Source: Piscinibacter sp. XHJ-5 (lineage in GTDB: Bacteria > Pseudomonadota > Gammaproteobacteria > Burkholderiales > Burkholderiaceae_C). Taken from it: a stretch of 64,000 nucleotides of DNA. Shown here in pieces: positions 46,433-55,179 of the stretch (the stretch's first letter is position 1; every line of letters starts with the position of its first letter). Below the pieces are notes generated by a model. The model worked only from the letters and a program-made list of their open reading frames with translations, made no database searches and had not been told where the DNA came from. Location: positions 4,402,001 to 4,466,000 of the forward strand of contig NZ_CP123228.1 in the NCBI RefSeq assembly GCF_029855045.1, written 5' to 3'. The position numbers and the translations under genes are program-made.

Positions 46433-48294
46433 GAGGCCCTCCTCATCCGCTCGGGCGAAGCATCGGCCGGCGGGGGTGCCTGCTTCTCCACGTGGTCGAC
46501 GCTGCCGAGGTAGGCGGCCTGCACCCGCGGGTCGGCGCGCACCGCTGCGGGCGTGCCTTCGACGAGCTTGGAGCCGAAGGTCATCACCACCAGCCGGTCG
46601 ACCAGTTTCATCACGAAGTCCATGTCGTGCTCGACGATGAGGATGGTGACGCCCTCGTCGCGCAGCTTGCGAAGCAGCTCGCCCAGCGCCTGCTTCTCCT
46701 TGCGGCGCAGGCCGGCGGCCGGCTCGTCGAGCACCAGCAGCACCGGGTCGGCGGCCAGCGCGCGGGCGATCTCGAGGATGCGCTGCGTGCCCAGCGGCAG
46801 GCTGCCCGCCAGCTCGTGCGCCCGATCGGCCAGCCCGATGCGCTCGAGCTGGTGGCGCGCCTCGGCCATGATCTGGGCCTCCTCGCGCCGATCGAGGCGC
46901 AGGCCGGCCGCCATCACGCCGGCGCTGGCGCGTGCATGCGCGCCCAGCGCCACGTTGTCGAGCAGGCTCATGTGCGGGCGCAGCTTCACGTGCTGAAAGG
47001 TGCGCGCCATCCCCAGGCGGGCGATGCGCTGCTGCGCCAGGCCGGTGATGTCCTTCCCGAGGAACTCGACGCGCCCGGCCGTCATCGGCATCGTGCCGGT
47101 GAGCAGGTTGAACATCGTCGACTTGCCGGCGCCGTTGGGCCCGATCAGGCCGACGATCTCGCGGGCGCGCACCTCGAAGCTCACGTCGTTGACCGCCACC
47201 AGGCCGCCGAAGCGCTTGACCGCGCCGGCCACCGCCAGCACCGGCTCGCCGGGCTGCGGCAGCGCGCGCCGCGGCAGCGGCTCGACGGGCACCCGTGGCG
47301 CGTCGTGCGGTTCGGCCGCGAAGCGCCCGCGCGTCCAGCGCGTCACGAAGCCCATCAGTCCGCCGCGCGCCTGGTGCAGCAGCACGATGAACAGCAGCGC
47401 GAACGCCACCCCCTCGAGCTGCCCGCCGCGCTGCGACAGCAGCGGCAGCAGGTCCTGCAGCCCGTTCTTCAGCACCAGCACCAGCGCCGCGCCGACGAGC
47501 GCGCCGCTCAGCTGGCCGAGGCCGCCGGCCACCGCCATCAGGAGGTATTCGATGCTGGCGCGCACGTCGAAGGGCGACGGGCTGACGAAGCGGTTCATGT
47601 GCGCGTACAGCCATCCCGCCAGCCCGGCCAGCAGCGCGGCCATCACGAACAGCGTCAGGCGCACGCGGAATGCATCGGCGCCGACGCTGCCCAGCAGCGT
47701 GGCGCCGCCGCGCAGTCCGCGGATCGCGCGGCCGGGGCGCGACTGCAGCAGGTTGTGGCTGAACAGGCAGGCCAGGCCCACGAGGCCCCAGATGAGGTAG
47801 TAGATCGACGGTGCGCCGGCGAGCGACCAGCCGCCCAGCTTGAGCGGCGGGATGTTGGACAGGCCGGTGTGGCGGCCCAGCGCGTCCATGTTGCCGAACA
47901 GCAGCGCGATCGACAGGCCCCACGCGATGGTCGACAGCGGGAGGAAATGGCCGCCCAGGCGCAGCGTGAGCAGGCCGATGGCCAGCGCCGCCGAGCCGGT
48001 CAGCGCCAGCGCGAACAGCAGTCCGATCCACGGCGACAGGCCCTGCGTGGTGGTGAGCCAGGCGGTGCCGTAGGCCGCGATGCCGACGAAGGCCGCCTGC
48101 CCGAACGACGTGGCGCCGCCGACGCCGGTCAGCAGCACGAGTCCCAGCGCGACGAGCGCGCCGATGCCGATGTCGTTGAGCAGCGAGACGGCGAAGTTGC
48201 CGAGCACGAGGGGGGCGACGGCCACGGCAGCAATCACCGCGGCGAGCAGCAGATGGCGGCGCTTCATGTTTGGGAACGGCCCGGCGGCGCTCAT
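46429..48294 (-). CDS. Fused Liv-type permease and ATPase (LivM-LivG)
   Basis: Residues 10-320 are Liv[58 protein letters not shown] and later helices. Residues 350-600 are LivG: Walker [17 protein letters not shown], signature [16 protein letters not shown], Walker [12 protein letters not shown] and the LivG-type C-terminus. Fusion of these two subunits is known in some Burkholderiales. The first nine residues (MSAAGPFPN) derive from the repeat at 48270-48448; the native start is probably Met10 at 48267. The end overlaps livF by ATGA. Confidence 0.9.
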   Translation of the reverse strand: MSAAGPFPNMKRRHLLLAAVIAAVAVAPLVLGNFAVSLLNDIGIGALVALGLVLLTGVGGATSFGQAAFVGIAAYGTAWLTTTQGLSPWIGLLFALALTGSAALAIGLLTLRLGGHFLPLSTIAWGLSIALLFGNMDALGRHTGLSNIPPLKLGGWSLAGAPSIYYLIWGLVGLACLFSHNLLQSRPGRAIRGLRGGATLLGSVGADAFRVRLTLFVMAALLAGLAGWLYAHMNRFVSPSPFDVRASIEYLLMAVAGGLGQLSGALVGAALVLVLKNGLQDLLPLLSQRGGQLEGVAFALLFIVLLHQARGGLMGFVTRWTRGRFAAEPHDAPRVPVEPLPRRALPQPGEPVLAVAGAVKRFGGLVAVNDVSFEVRAREIVGLIGPNGAGKSTMFNLLTGTMPMTAGRVEFLGKDITGLAQQRIARLGMARTFQHVKLRPHMSLLDNVALGAHARASAGVMAAGLRLDRREEAQIMAEARHQLERIGLADRAHELAGSLPLGTQRILEIARALAADPVLLVLDEPAAGLRRKEKQALGELLRKLRDEGVTILIVEHDMDFVMKLVDRLVVMTFGSKLVEGTPAAVRADPRVQAAYLGSVDHVEKQAPPPADASPERMRRAS

Positions 48295-48371
48295 GTTTGC
48301 CCCCTTCGGCGCTGCGCGCCGGTCCCCCCGAGGGGGAGCGAGCGCCTTGGGAACGGCCCGGCGGCGCTCAT
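48291..48371 (-). CDS. Repeat-encoded mini-ORF 2 (26 codons)
   Basis: The frame starts at the ATG overlapping the stop of mini-ORF 1 and ends at TGA 48293-48291, overlapping the ATG at 48294 that opens the LivM-LivG frame. It encodes [20 protein letters not shown] followed by RRRGQT. SD-like AAGGGGG precedes the next ATG by about five bases. Translation is inference. Confidence 0.45.
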   Translation of the reverse strand: MSAAGPFPRRSLPLGGTGAQRRRGQT

Positions 48372-48448
48372 GTTTGCCCCCTTCGGCGCTGCGCGCCGGT
48401 CCCCCCGAGGGGGAGCGAGCGCCTTGGGAACGGCCCGGCGGCGCTCAT
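48368..48448 (-). CDS. Repeat-encoded mini-ORF 1 (26 codons)
   Basis: The frame starts at the ATG of the ATGA that ends livH and stops at TGA 48370-48368, overlapping the next unit's ATG. The product is identical to mini-ORF 2. GAGGAG inside the end of livH lies eight bases before the ATG. The 77-bp unit shifts frame by one base pair relative to codons, yet a stop falls exactly on the next start. Confidence 0.45.
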   Translation of the reverse strand: MSAAGPFPRRSLPLGGTGAQRRRGQT

Positions 48449-49500
48449 TGATCAATCTCCTCGGCTTCCTCTTCCGCATGCCGCGCGAGGAACGAGCGCA
48501 TCATCAGCACCGGGATGAGCAGGCTGAACACGATCACGTCCTTCAGCGCGCCGCTCCAGAACGAGGCGAAGCTTTCCACCGCGCCCACCGCCAGTGCGCC
48601 GATGGCCGTGAGCGGATAGCTCACCAGGCCGCCGATGATGGCGGCGACGAAGGCCTTCAGGCCGATCAGGAACCCCGAGTCGTAGTACATGGTCATGACC
48701 GGCGCGACCAGCACGCCGATCAACCCCGCGAGCAGGGAAGCGAGCACATAGGCGAGCAGCGCAGTGCGCGCGGGACGGATGCCGACCAGCCGCGCGCCGA
48801 CACGGTTGACGGCGGTGGCGCGCAGCGCCTTGCCGGCCACCGTGCGCTCGAACATCAGGAAGAACAGCGCGCTCAGCACCACCGCCGAGGTGATCATCAG
48901 CATGACCTGCGCGCTGAGCGGAAAGCCGCCCGGCAGGGTCAGCGCGCCGTCGGCCAGCGGTCCGGTGCGCGAGCCCTCGGGGCCGAAGAACAGCAGGCCC
49001 AGGCCGGACAGCAGGAAGTGCAGCGCCAGCGACACGATCAGCAGCACCAGCACCGAGGCGTCGGCGATGGGCTGCAGCGCCACGCGCGCCACCAGCGGCG
49101 TGATCGGCACGACCAGCGCGACGGCGACGGCAATGCGCACCGCCGCGGGCACCGCGTGACCGGAGATGGCCCATGCCGCGAGGCAAGGCAGCGCCGGCAA
49201 CAGTCCCCAGCCGAGCAGCGCACGCGGAATGCGCGCGAGCTCCCCGCGGCGCGCCAGGCTCCACACCTCGGCGATCAGCGCCAGCGCTGCCAGGGTGAGC
49301 ACCAGGCCGATGGTGGCCGGCGTGCGCCCGGTCTCGAAGGCGGCCAGGCTCAGCGCAGCGAAAGCCGCGACGTCGCCGAACGGCACGAACACCACGCGCG
49401 TGACGGAGAAGATCAGCACCAGCCCCAGGCCCGCGAGCAGGTAGACCGCCCCGTTGGCCAGGCCGTCGATGCCGAGGATGAGGGCGACGTCCCAGGTCAT
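48445..49500 (-). CDS. livH: Branched-chain-type ABC transporter permease (LivH)
   Basis: The 351-residue product has about eight to ten hydrophobic helices: LILGIDGLANGAVYLLAGLG, LVLIFSVTRVVFVPFGDVAA, SVLVLLIVSLALHFLLSGLG and LVSYPLTAIGALAVGAVESF, with the LivH signature region VNRVGARLVGIRPAR. It forms the inner-membrane channel with LivM. The insertion of a segment between helices 3 and 5 (WSLARRGELARIPRALLGWG) makes it longer than typical LivH. It ends with an ATGA shared with the repeat array and starts ten bases after the solute-binding protein gene. Confidence 0.9.
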   Translation of the reverse strand: MTWDVALILGIDGLANGAVYLLAGLGLVLIFSVTRVVFVPFGDVAAFAALSLAAFETGRTPATIGLVLTLAALALIAEVWSLARRGELARIPRALLGWGLLPALPCLAAWAISGHAVPAAVRIAVAVALVVPITPLVARVALQPIADASVLVLLIVSLALHFLLSGLGLLFFGPEGSRTGPLADGALTLPGGFPLSAQVMLMITSAVVLSALFFLMFERTVAGKALRATAVNRVGARLVGIRPARTALLAYVLASLLAGLIGVLVAPVMTMYYDSGFLIGLKAFVAAIIGGLVSYPLTAIGALAVGAVESFASFWSGALKDVIVFSLLIPVLMMRSFLARHAEEEAEEIDQ

Positions 49501-49510
49501 GCCGGTCTCC

Positions 49511-50662
49511 TCAGGGCGCCAGCTTCCACTGCCCGTTGTCGAGCTTGACGATCACCCGCGCGCGCGTGTCCACGCCGTACAGGCTGCCCGGCTTGAAGTT
49601 GTAGACGCCGTGCGTGCCCACCACTTCCTTGGTGCTCATGATCGCGTCGCGCAGCGCCACGCGGAACTCCGGCGTGCCCGGCTCGGCCTTGCCCATCGCC
49701 CGCGAGGCGGCGTCGGCGAAGACCAGCCAGCTGTCGAAGGAGTAGGCCGAGAAGGCGTCGGTGGAGGGGGCGTTGTTGACCTTCTGGAACACCGCCTTGA
49801 AGTCGAGCGCCATCTTCTTCGTCGGGTACTCCGCCGGCAGCTGCTCGGCGACGATCACCGGGCCGGTCGGCATCAGCGCGCCGCTGCCCGCAGCCCCCGC
49901 CACGCGAATGAAGTCGGGATTGATGAGGCCGTGCTGGCCGTACACCCCGCCCTTGAAGCCGCGCTCGGCCAGCGCGAGGAACGGCAGCGCGCCCGGGGTG
50001 CCGGCGCCGCCGGTCATCACCGCATCGGGGCGCAGCGCGACGATCTTCAGCACCTGTCCCGTCACCGACGCATCGGCGCGGGCATAGCGCTCGTTGCTCA
50101 CCACCTTGATGCCCGCCGGCTCGGCCGCCTTGTTGAGCGCGCCGTAGACGAGATCGCCCCACGAGTCGGAGAAGCCGATGTAGCCCACCGTCTTGACGCC
50201 GTTGCGCTTCATGCGCTCGACCACCGCATCGATCATCAGCTGCGGCGGCTGCGCCACGGTGACGACCCACGGGTTCTCGTTCGGGTCGAGCGCCAGCGGG
50301 GACAGCCCGATCATCGGTGTCTTCGCCTCCTTGCCGACCTGCGCCATCGCGACGCTCGCCGGCACGCCGGAGGAGCCCATCAGGATGTCGACCTTGTCGT
50401 CCTCGATCAGCTTGCGCGCGTTGCGGCCGGCCGTGCTCGGATCCGAAGCGTCGTCGAGCACGATGAGCTGCACCTTGCGGCCGTTGATCTCGGGCTTGTA
50501 GGCCAGCGCGGCCTGCATTCCCTTGGCGTACGGGATGCCGAGCGACGAGTTGGGGCCCGACAGCGACACGCTGAGACCCACCTTCAGGTCGGCAGCCGCC
50601 GCGCCGGCGGCGATCACCATGGCGCCCGCGGCCACGGCGGCGATTCGAAGCAACTTGATCAT
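49511..50662 (-). CDS. ABC transporter solute-binding protein (Liv type), copy 1
   Basis: The 383-residue product has a signal peptide (MIKLLRIAAVAAGAMVIAAG) and the type I periplasmic fold of Liv proteins: LKVGLSVSLSGPNSSLGIPY, VQLIVLDDASDPSTAGRNAR, KVDILMGSSGVPASVAMAQV and VGYIGFSDSWGDLVYGALNK. It binds the imported acid. It is clearly paralogous to the protein at 52488, sharing most conserved blocks. It starts 25 bases after the dioxygenase beta gene and precedes livH by ten bases. Confidence 0.92.
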   Translation of the reverse strand: MIKLLRIAAVAAGAMVIAAGAAAADLKVGLSVSLSGPNSSLGIPYAKGMQAALAYKPEINGRKVQLIVLDDASDPSTAGRNARKLIEDDKVDILMGSSGVPASVAMAQVGKEAKTPMIGLSPLALDPNENPWVVTVAQPPQLMIDAVVERMKRNGVKTVGYIGFSDSWGDLVYGALNKAAEPAGIKVVSNERYARADASVTGQVLKIVALRPDAVMTGGAGTPGALPFLALAERGFKGGVYGQHGLINPDFIRVAGAAGSGALMPTGPVIVAEQLPAEYPTKKMALDFKAVFQKVNNAPSTDAFSAYSFDSWLVFADAASRAMGKAEPGTPEFRVALRDAIMSTKEVVGTHGVYNFKPGSLYGVDTRARVIVKLDNGQWKLAP

Positions 50663-50687
50663 CTGGGGTCTCCTGGTGGATGGCTGG

Positions 50688-51173
50688 TCACGGAAAGAGT
50701 TGGATGGCCGGCAAGGCCGCACCGGCATCGAGCAGATCGACCCGCTTGAGCTCGATCCGCAGGCTTCCTGCGCGGCGCACCAGCCGGTGGCGCACCGTGC
50801 CGGCGAGCATCAGCTGGCGCTCGCCGCGCGATTCGACGTAGACGAAGGGCGTGCGCAGCTCGTAGCGCTGCGCATCGTCGTCGGCCTGCACGAGCACCGG
50901 CTGCTGCAGCACGTGCTGGCAGCGGCTGGGCGGATGCTGCGAATGGGCACGCGGGCTCTTCAGCCGCTCGATGCGCAGCGTCAGCAGCATGCGGTCCTCG
51001 TCGGCCAGCGCGTTGTGCGCCGCGCCCTCGTCCTGCGCCTCGCCCATCAGCGGCACCCAGTAGCGGCCTTCGTCGGCGAACAGCGCCAGCCATTCGTCGT
51101 AGCGGCGTGCATCGATCAGCCGCGCTTCGTGGGCGACGAAGTCGAGCAGCTCGCGTTCGGTGGCAGCGTCCAT
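50688..51173 (-). CDS. Aromatic-ring-hydroxylating dioxygenase beta subunit, copy 1
   Basis: The 161-residue product has the SnoaL/NTF2-like fold of dioxygenase beta subunits: ELLDFVAHEARLIDARRYDE followed by WLALFADEGRYWVPL, RIERLKSPRAHSQHPPSRCQ and ELRTPFVYVESRGERQLML. It is the structural partner of the Rieske alpha subunit four bases upstream, together forming a dioxygenase in the cytoplasm. No own catalytic residues are expected. A second alpha/beta pair lies at 59277-61087. Confidence 0.9.
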   Translation of the reverse strand: MDAATERELLDFVAHEARLIDARRYDEWLALFADEGRYWVPLMGEAQDEGAAHNALADEDRMLLTLRIERLKSPRAHSQHPPSRCQHVLQQPVLVQADDDAQRYELRTPFVYVESRGERQLMLAGTVRHRLVRRAGSLRIELKRVDLLDAGAALPAIQLFP

Positions 51174-51177
51174 CGCG

Positions 51178-52488
51178 TCAGTCCTGCATCGTCAGGGTCA
51201 TGAACCTGGCCCACGCGCGAAACTGGTTGCGCATCAACAGCTCGTTGGTGCCGCTGACCGTCTGCTCCGCCTGATCGAGCTCGCGCGCTTCGAAGCCGCG
51301 GTGCAGGCTGATCCAGGGATTGCCCTGCGCGCGCAGGCCCTGCTGGATGCTCTCGAACAGGTGCACGTCGTCATGCGCCACCACCGACATCGGCGAGAAG
51401 ACGAGCCGGTTGTAGGTCATGGCGCGCTCGAACAGCAGGTCGGGCGCGCCCTCGGCGCGAAAGCTCCAGGCCTCGACCAGCGTGCGGTCGACCGCCAGCG
51501 GGCGGATCACGCGGATGGCCTGCGGCGAGCCCTTGAGCGCGAGGCTGGGGAAGCACAGCGCGTTCTGCGGCGAGCGCTGCAGGATCTCGGCGGCGCGCTC
51601 TTCGCCGTGCGCCTCGCGCATGGCGGCCTCGTAGTCCGGCAGGGCGGCGTAGCCCGAATGGATGCTGAAGTTGACGCCCAGCACGCTGTGCCCGTTCGGC
51701 AGGACGCGCCCGCCCATGCGGTCGAAGAAGTCGTAGCCGGCGCCGAAGGGCAGGATCTGCTCCATCGCCATCGGCTTGGGCGCGTCGGCCGGCTGGTCCT
51801 TCCACAGTCCGTTCGCCGCCGACGTGGCCGACTCGTGCGTCGACATCGGATGCACCGTGTCGTTGATGTTCTCCAGGTACATCTTCCAGTTGCAGTGGAT
51901 GACGTTGCGCAGCACCCCGCCCTCGATGCGCAGCCGCCCGAGCGGCGATCGGTCGACGAGGTTGTCGATCGCGCGCAGCGCCTCGCCGAAGTAGCTCTCG
52001 AAGTCGGGCCCGGCGTCGGCGAGCTTCACGAACACGAAGTCGCGGTACACCGCCACGTGCTGGAGCGCCGTCATGCCCTGCCCCGACTCGCATTCCTTCA
52101 GGCGCGTGCCTTCGTAGCCGCTCTTCAGCGGGATCGCCAGCGGCGAGCCGTCGAGCTTGTAGGTCCAGGCGTGATACGGACAGCGGAAGAACTTGCCGGT
52201 GTTGCCGCAGGCGTCGCTCACCAGCTGCGTGCCCTTGTGCGCGCACCGGTTGTAGAGCACGCGGATGCCGCCGTCGGGCTGGCGCACCATCAGCAGCGGA
52301 CGGCCCGCGATCTCGACCGCCAGGTAGTCGCCGGGCGCCGGCACCTGGCTCGTGTGGCCGAGGTAGTTCCAGGTGTTGGCGAAGAAGTGCCGCTGCTCGA
52401 GTGCGAACAACTCGGGGCTCAGGTACAGGTCGCGGTGCACGCGATCGACCTGCACGAGCGCGGCGACGTCGGCGCGGCTGATCTTCAT
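51178..52488 (-). CDS. Rieske aromatic-ring-hydroxylating dioxygenase alpha subunit, copy 1
   Basis: The 436-residue product has a Rieske cluster: C82-x-H84 (RCAHKGTQLV) and C103-x2-H106 (FRCPYHAWTY). The catalytic domain has the mononuclear iron motif ENINDTVHPMSTH with the bridging Asp and two His. It inserts O2 into an aromatic or heteroaromatic ring, receiving electrons through the reductase at 61097 or another. ATG 52488 overlaps the solute-binding gene's stop by one base (TGATG). Substrate is unknown. Confidence 0.93.
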   Translation of the reverse strand: MKISRADVAALVQVDRVHRDLYLSPELFALEQRHFFANTWNYLGHTSQVPAPGDYLAVEIAGRPLLMVRQPDGGIRVLYNRCAHKGTQLVSDACGNTGKFFRCPYHAWTYKLDGSPLAIPLKSGYEGTRLKECESGQGMTALQHVAVYRDFVFVKLADAGPDFESYFGEALRAIDNLVDRSPLGRLRIEGGVLRNVIHCNWKMYLENINDTVHPMSTHESATSAANGLWKDQPADAPKPMAMEQILPFGAGYDFFDRMGGRVLPNGHSVLGVNFSIHSGYAALPDYEAAMREAHGEERAAEILQRSPQNALCFPSLALKGSPQAIRVIRPLAVDRTLVEAWSFRAEGAPDLLFERAMTYNRLVFSPMSVVAHDDVHLFESIQQGLRAQGNPWISLHRGFEARELDQAEQTVSGTNELLMRNQFRAWARFMTLTMQD

Positions 52489-53642
52489 CACGGCACCAGC
52501 TTCCACTGGCCCTTCTCCAGCTTGATGACCACCGCCGAGCGCTTGTCCAGGCCGTAGGCGCTGTTCGGCTGGAAGCTGAACACGCCGTGCGTGCCGGGCA
52601 GCTCCTTCGTGGCGGCGATCGCGTCCTTCAGCGCCGTGCGGAACTCGGGCGTGCCGGGCTCCGCCTTGCTCGTCTTCAGTGCACGCGCCGCGGCGTCTGC
52701 GAACACCAGCCAGGCGTCGAAGGTGTAGGCCGAGAACGCGTCCACCGGCGCCGCGCCATGGGTCTTCTGGTAGCTGCCGCGAAAGTCGAGCGCCACCTTG
52801 CGCACCGGGTTCTCGGCGGCGAGCTGGTCGGCCACCATCACCGGTCCGCTGGGCACCATCAGTCCTTCGACGGAGGCACCGCCCACGCGCACGAAGTCGG
52901 CGTTGATGAGGCCGTGCGTGCCGTAGAGCTGGCCCTTGTAGCCGCGGTCGGCCAGCGCCAGGTACGGCAGCGCGCCCGGCGAGCCGGAGTTGCCAGCGAA
53001 CACCGCGTCGGGCCGCGTTGCGATCAGCTTGAGCACCTGGCCGGCCACCGACGAGTCGCCGCGCGCATATCGCTCGTCGGCCACCACCTTGATGCCGGCC
53101 GGCTCCGCCGCCTTGACCAGCGAGTCGTAGGCCAGGTCGCCCAGCGCATCGGAGAAGCCGATGAAGGCCACCGTCTTGACGCCGCCCTTCTTCATGCGCT
53201 CGACGACGGTGGCGACCATCAGCGGAAACGGCTGCGACACCGTGAAGCTCCAGCCGCCGTCGTCGGCAGGCACGCTGATGGGCGTCGGCGAGATGAGCGG
53301 CGTCTTCGTCTCGCGCGCGACAGCGGCGATGGCCATGGCGCCAGGCACGCCCGAGGTGCCGATGAGCACGTCGACCTTGTCCTCGGTGACCAGCTTGCGT
53401 GCATTGCGCGCGGCCGTGCTCGGGTCGGACGCATCGTCGAGCACGATGAGCTGGACCTTGCGGCCGGCGATCGTCGGCTGAAAGGCGGCCGCGGCCTGGA
53501 TGCCCTTGGCGTACGGAATGCCGAGAGCGGACACCGGCCCGGACATCGAGCTGACGAAGCCGATCTTCAAGTCGGCCGCCTGCGCGCAGCAGGCCAGCGC
53601 GGCGCTCGCGAGGGCGGCGGCGATGCGAAGCGGGGATGTCAT
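52488..53642 (-). CDS. ABC transporter solute-binding protein (Liv type), copy 2
   Basis: The 384-residue product has a signal peptide (MTSPLRIAAALASAALACCA) and the same blocks as the copy at 49511: LKIGFVSSMSGPVSALGIPY, VQLIVLDDASDPSTAARNAR, KVDVLIGTSGVPGAMAIAAV and GGVKTVAFIGFSDALGDLAY. Only one permease/ATPase set is present, so both binding proteins probably feed it, possibly with different ligands. It follows the SDR gene by 16 bases. Confidence 0.92.
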   Translation of the reverse strand: MTSPLRIAAALASAALACCAQAADLKIGFVSSMSGPVSALGIPYAKGIQAAAAFQPTIAGRKVQLIVLDDASDPSTAARNARKLVTEDKVDVLIGTSGVPGAMAIAAVARETKTPLISPTPISVPADDGGWSFTVSQPFPLMVATVVERMKKGGVKTVAFIGFSDALGDLAYDSLVKAAEPAGIKVVADERYARGDSSVAGQVLKLIATRPDAVFAGNSGSPGALPYLALADRGYKGQLYGTHGLINADFVRVGGASVEGLMVPSGPVMVADQLAAENPVRKVALDFRGSYQKTHGAAPVDAFSAYTFDAWLVFADAAARALKTSKAEPGTPEFRTALKDAIAATKELPGTHGVFSFQPNSAYGLDKRSAVVIKLEKGQWKLVP

Positions 53643-53658
53643 GGGTTCTCCTGCGAGG

Positions 53659-54387
53659 TCAGAGCGACAGGCTGCCGAGGCTCGCGCCGCCGCAGACGTA
53701 GAGCACCTGGCCGGTGATGAAGGCGTTGTCCGGATCGGCGAAGAACGACACGGCGCGTGCCACGTCGGCCGGCTCGCCGACGCGTCGCACCGGGATGGAC
53801 GCGGCCAGCTGGCGCTCGCGCTCGCTGCCGGCGGGGATCACGTCGTAGAACATGTCGGTGTGGATCGGCCCCGGCGCCACGACGTTGACCGTGATGCCGT
53901 CGGCCGCCAGCTCGAGGGCCCAGGTGCGCGCCATGCCCAGCATGCCGGCCTTGGTGGCCGAGTAGGCGGTGCGCGTCTGCGCGCCGAGCGCGGCCCGCGA
54001 CGACAGCAGCACCACGCGCCCGAAGCGGCGCTCGCGCATCGTCGGCAGCGCGGCCTGCACCAGCTGGATCGCGCAGCCCAGGTGCAGCTCGACCAGCGCA
54101 TCGAGGTCGGCCATCTGCACGTCGGCCAGCAGGGCCGGCCGGATGACGCCGGCGTTGTGGATGAGCGTCGTCACGTCGAAGCGGCGCACGAGCTCGGCTG
54201 CGGCTTCGCCGGTGGCCTGGCGGTCGGCGAGGTCGACCTCGATGTTGTGCAGCTGCGCATGATCGATGTCGCAGCGCCGGCGGGCGAGCGAGACGACCTC
54301 GTAGCCGCGGGCGAGGAGGTCTTCGCAGATCGCGCGGCCGATGCCGGCGCTGCCTCCGGTGACGGCGGCGACACGTGACGGCTTCAT
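53659..54387 (-). CDS. Short-chain dehydrogenase/reductase (catalytically complete)
   Basis: The 242-residue product has TGGSAGIG (cofactor loop), HNAGV, the catalytic Ser in VVLLSSRAALGAQ and YSATK with Tyr and Lys. Acidic or basic residues after strand 2 (SLARRRCDIDH) suggest NADP(H). It oxidises or reduces a carbonyl or alcohol, probably a beta-hydroxyacyl-type intermediate of the operon's pathway. ATG 54387 overlaps the cyclase stop (ATGA). It contrasts with the degenerate SDR domain at 55180. Confidence 0.9.
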   Translation of the reverse strand: MKPSRVAAVTGGSAGIGRAICEDLLARGYEVVSLARRRCDIDHAQLHNIEVDLADRQATGEAAAELVRRFDVTTLIHNAGVIRPALLADVQMADLDALVELHLGCAIQLVQAALPTMRERRFGRVVLLSSRAALGAQTRTAYSATKAGMLGMARTWALELAADGITVNVVAPGPIHTDMFYDVIPAGSERERQLAASIPVRRVGEPADVARAVSFFADPDNAFITGQVLYVCGGASLGSLSL

Positions 54388-55178
54388 GCCCGGTCCTCCA
54401 CCAGCGCCAGCACGCGCAAGGGGCTGCCGCTGCCCTTCTGGATCTTCAGCGGCGGGCAGATCACCACCGCGCCGGTCGGCGGCAGCAGGTCGAGGTTGGA
54501 CAGGCATTGCAACCCATAGCGTCCGGCCCCATGCATGAAGTAGTGGCACGGGTAGGGCGGGCGCAGGTGGTAGCCCTGCCCGGCATCGGTGCCGATGGCT
54601 TCGGAGCCGAAGCCGAGCACGTCGCGCTGCTCGACCAGGAACTGCACCGCTTCGGCGCTGGGGCCGGGCGTGTGCTGGCCGGTCTCGTCGAAGTTCTGGT
54701 AGGCCTCGGGGTCCAGGCGCTTGGACCAGTCGGTGCGCATGAGCAGCCACGCGCCGGCCGGGATGCGGCCGTGGGCCGCCTCGAAGCCCTCGATGTCGGC
54801 AACGGTGAGAAGGTAGTCGGGATTGGCCTTCACCTGCTCGGAGCAGTCGATCACGCAGGCCGGCGCGACGAAGTGCTGCACGGGGATGGTGTCGACCGAG
54901 TTGTGAGGCAGGTCGCGGCCCGAGATCCAGTGGATGGGCGCATCGAAGTGCGTGCCGGTGTGCTCGCCGCAGGAGAAGTTGTTCCAGTACCAGCCGGGCC
55001 CCCGCTCGTCGTAGGCCGACACCTCCTCGATGCGGAACGGCCAGCACTGTCCCATCTCGGGCGGCAAGGCGATCTGCGGGAAGTCGGGCGTGAGCGTCTG
55101 CGTGAGGTCGACGACGCGGATGCGGCCGCTGGCGAGGGCGGCGACGAGGCCGCTCAGGAGTTGACTGTTCGCCTGCAT
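54384..55178 (-). CDS. Cyclase-family metal hydrolase (isatin hydrolase/kynurenine formamidase-like)
   Basis: The 264-residue product has the full metal motif HTGTHFDAPIHW: His73, His77, Asp79 and His83 as ligands. RVVDLTQTLTPDFP, GAWLLMRTDWSKRL and GSEAIGTDAG are other family blocks. These enzymes hydrolyse amide or lactam bonds; known members open isatin or N-formylkynurenine. It has no signal peptide, unlike the paralogue at 13805. It is coupled to the SDR gene by ATGA and starts one base after the DUF35-SDR gene ends. A ring-opening role is inference. Confidence 0.87.
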   Translation of the reverse strand: MQANSQLLSGLVAALASGRIRVVDLTQTLTPDFPQIALPPEMGQCWPFRIEEVSAYDERGPGWYWNNFSCGEHTGTHFDAPIHWISGRDLPHNSVDTIPVQHFVAPACVIDCSEQVKANPDYLLTVADIEGFEAAHGRIPAGAWLLMRTDWSKRLDPEAYQNFDETGQHTPGPSAEAVQFLVEQRDVLGFGSEAIGTDAGQGYHLRPPYPCHYFMHGAGRYGLQCLSNLDLLPPTGAVVICPPLKIQKGSGSPLRVLALVEDRA

Positions 55179-55179
55179 G

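Larger units (their letters stand above)
48270..48448. repeat. 77-bp tandem repeat array, two full copies and a truncated third
   Basis: On the minus strand units begin at 48448 and 48371; the third begins at 48294 and matches for 25 bases before joining the native livM start. Each unit begins ATGAGCGCCGCCGGGCCG, has a CCCCC/GGGGG hairpin in the middle (CCCCCTCGGGGG) and ends AAGGGGGCAAAC. The first 32 bases correspond to the 60-bp unit at 16547 with two one-base gaps and one substitution. Confidence 0.95.

Noticed and set aside
46429..48294. Missing stop codon between livM and livG (assembly error)
   Set aside because: The fused reading frame has a linker of normal composition (about residues 320-350), and such fusions are known in this order; no frame disturbance is visible.
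48270..48448. Insertion-sequence end or integron attC-like site at the 77-bp repeats
   Set aside because: No transposase or integrase is nearby, no target duplication is visible, and the units match a start/stop-linked repeat rather than a recombination site.
46492..49548. A 1018-codon plus-strand frame over the Liv transporter genes
   Set aside because: Antisense to clear LivF, LivM-LivG and LivH; residues are His/Arg/Gln-rich without any domain.
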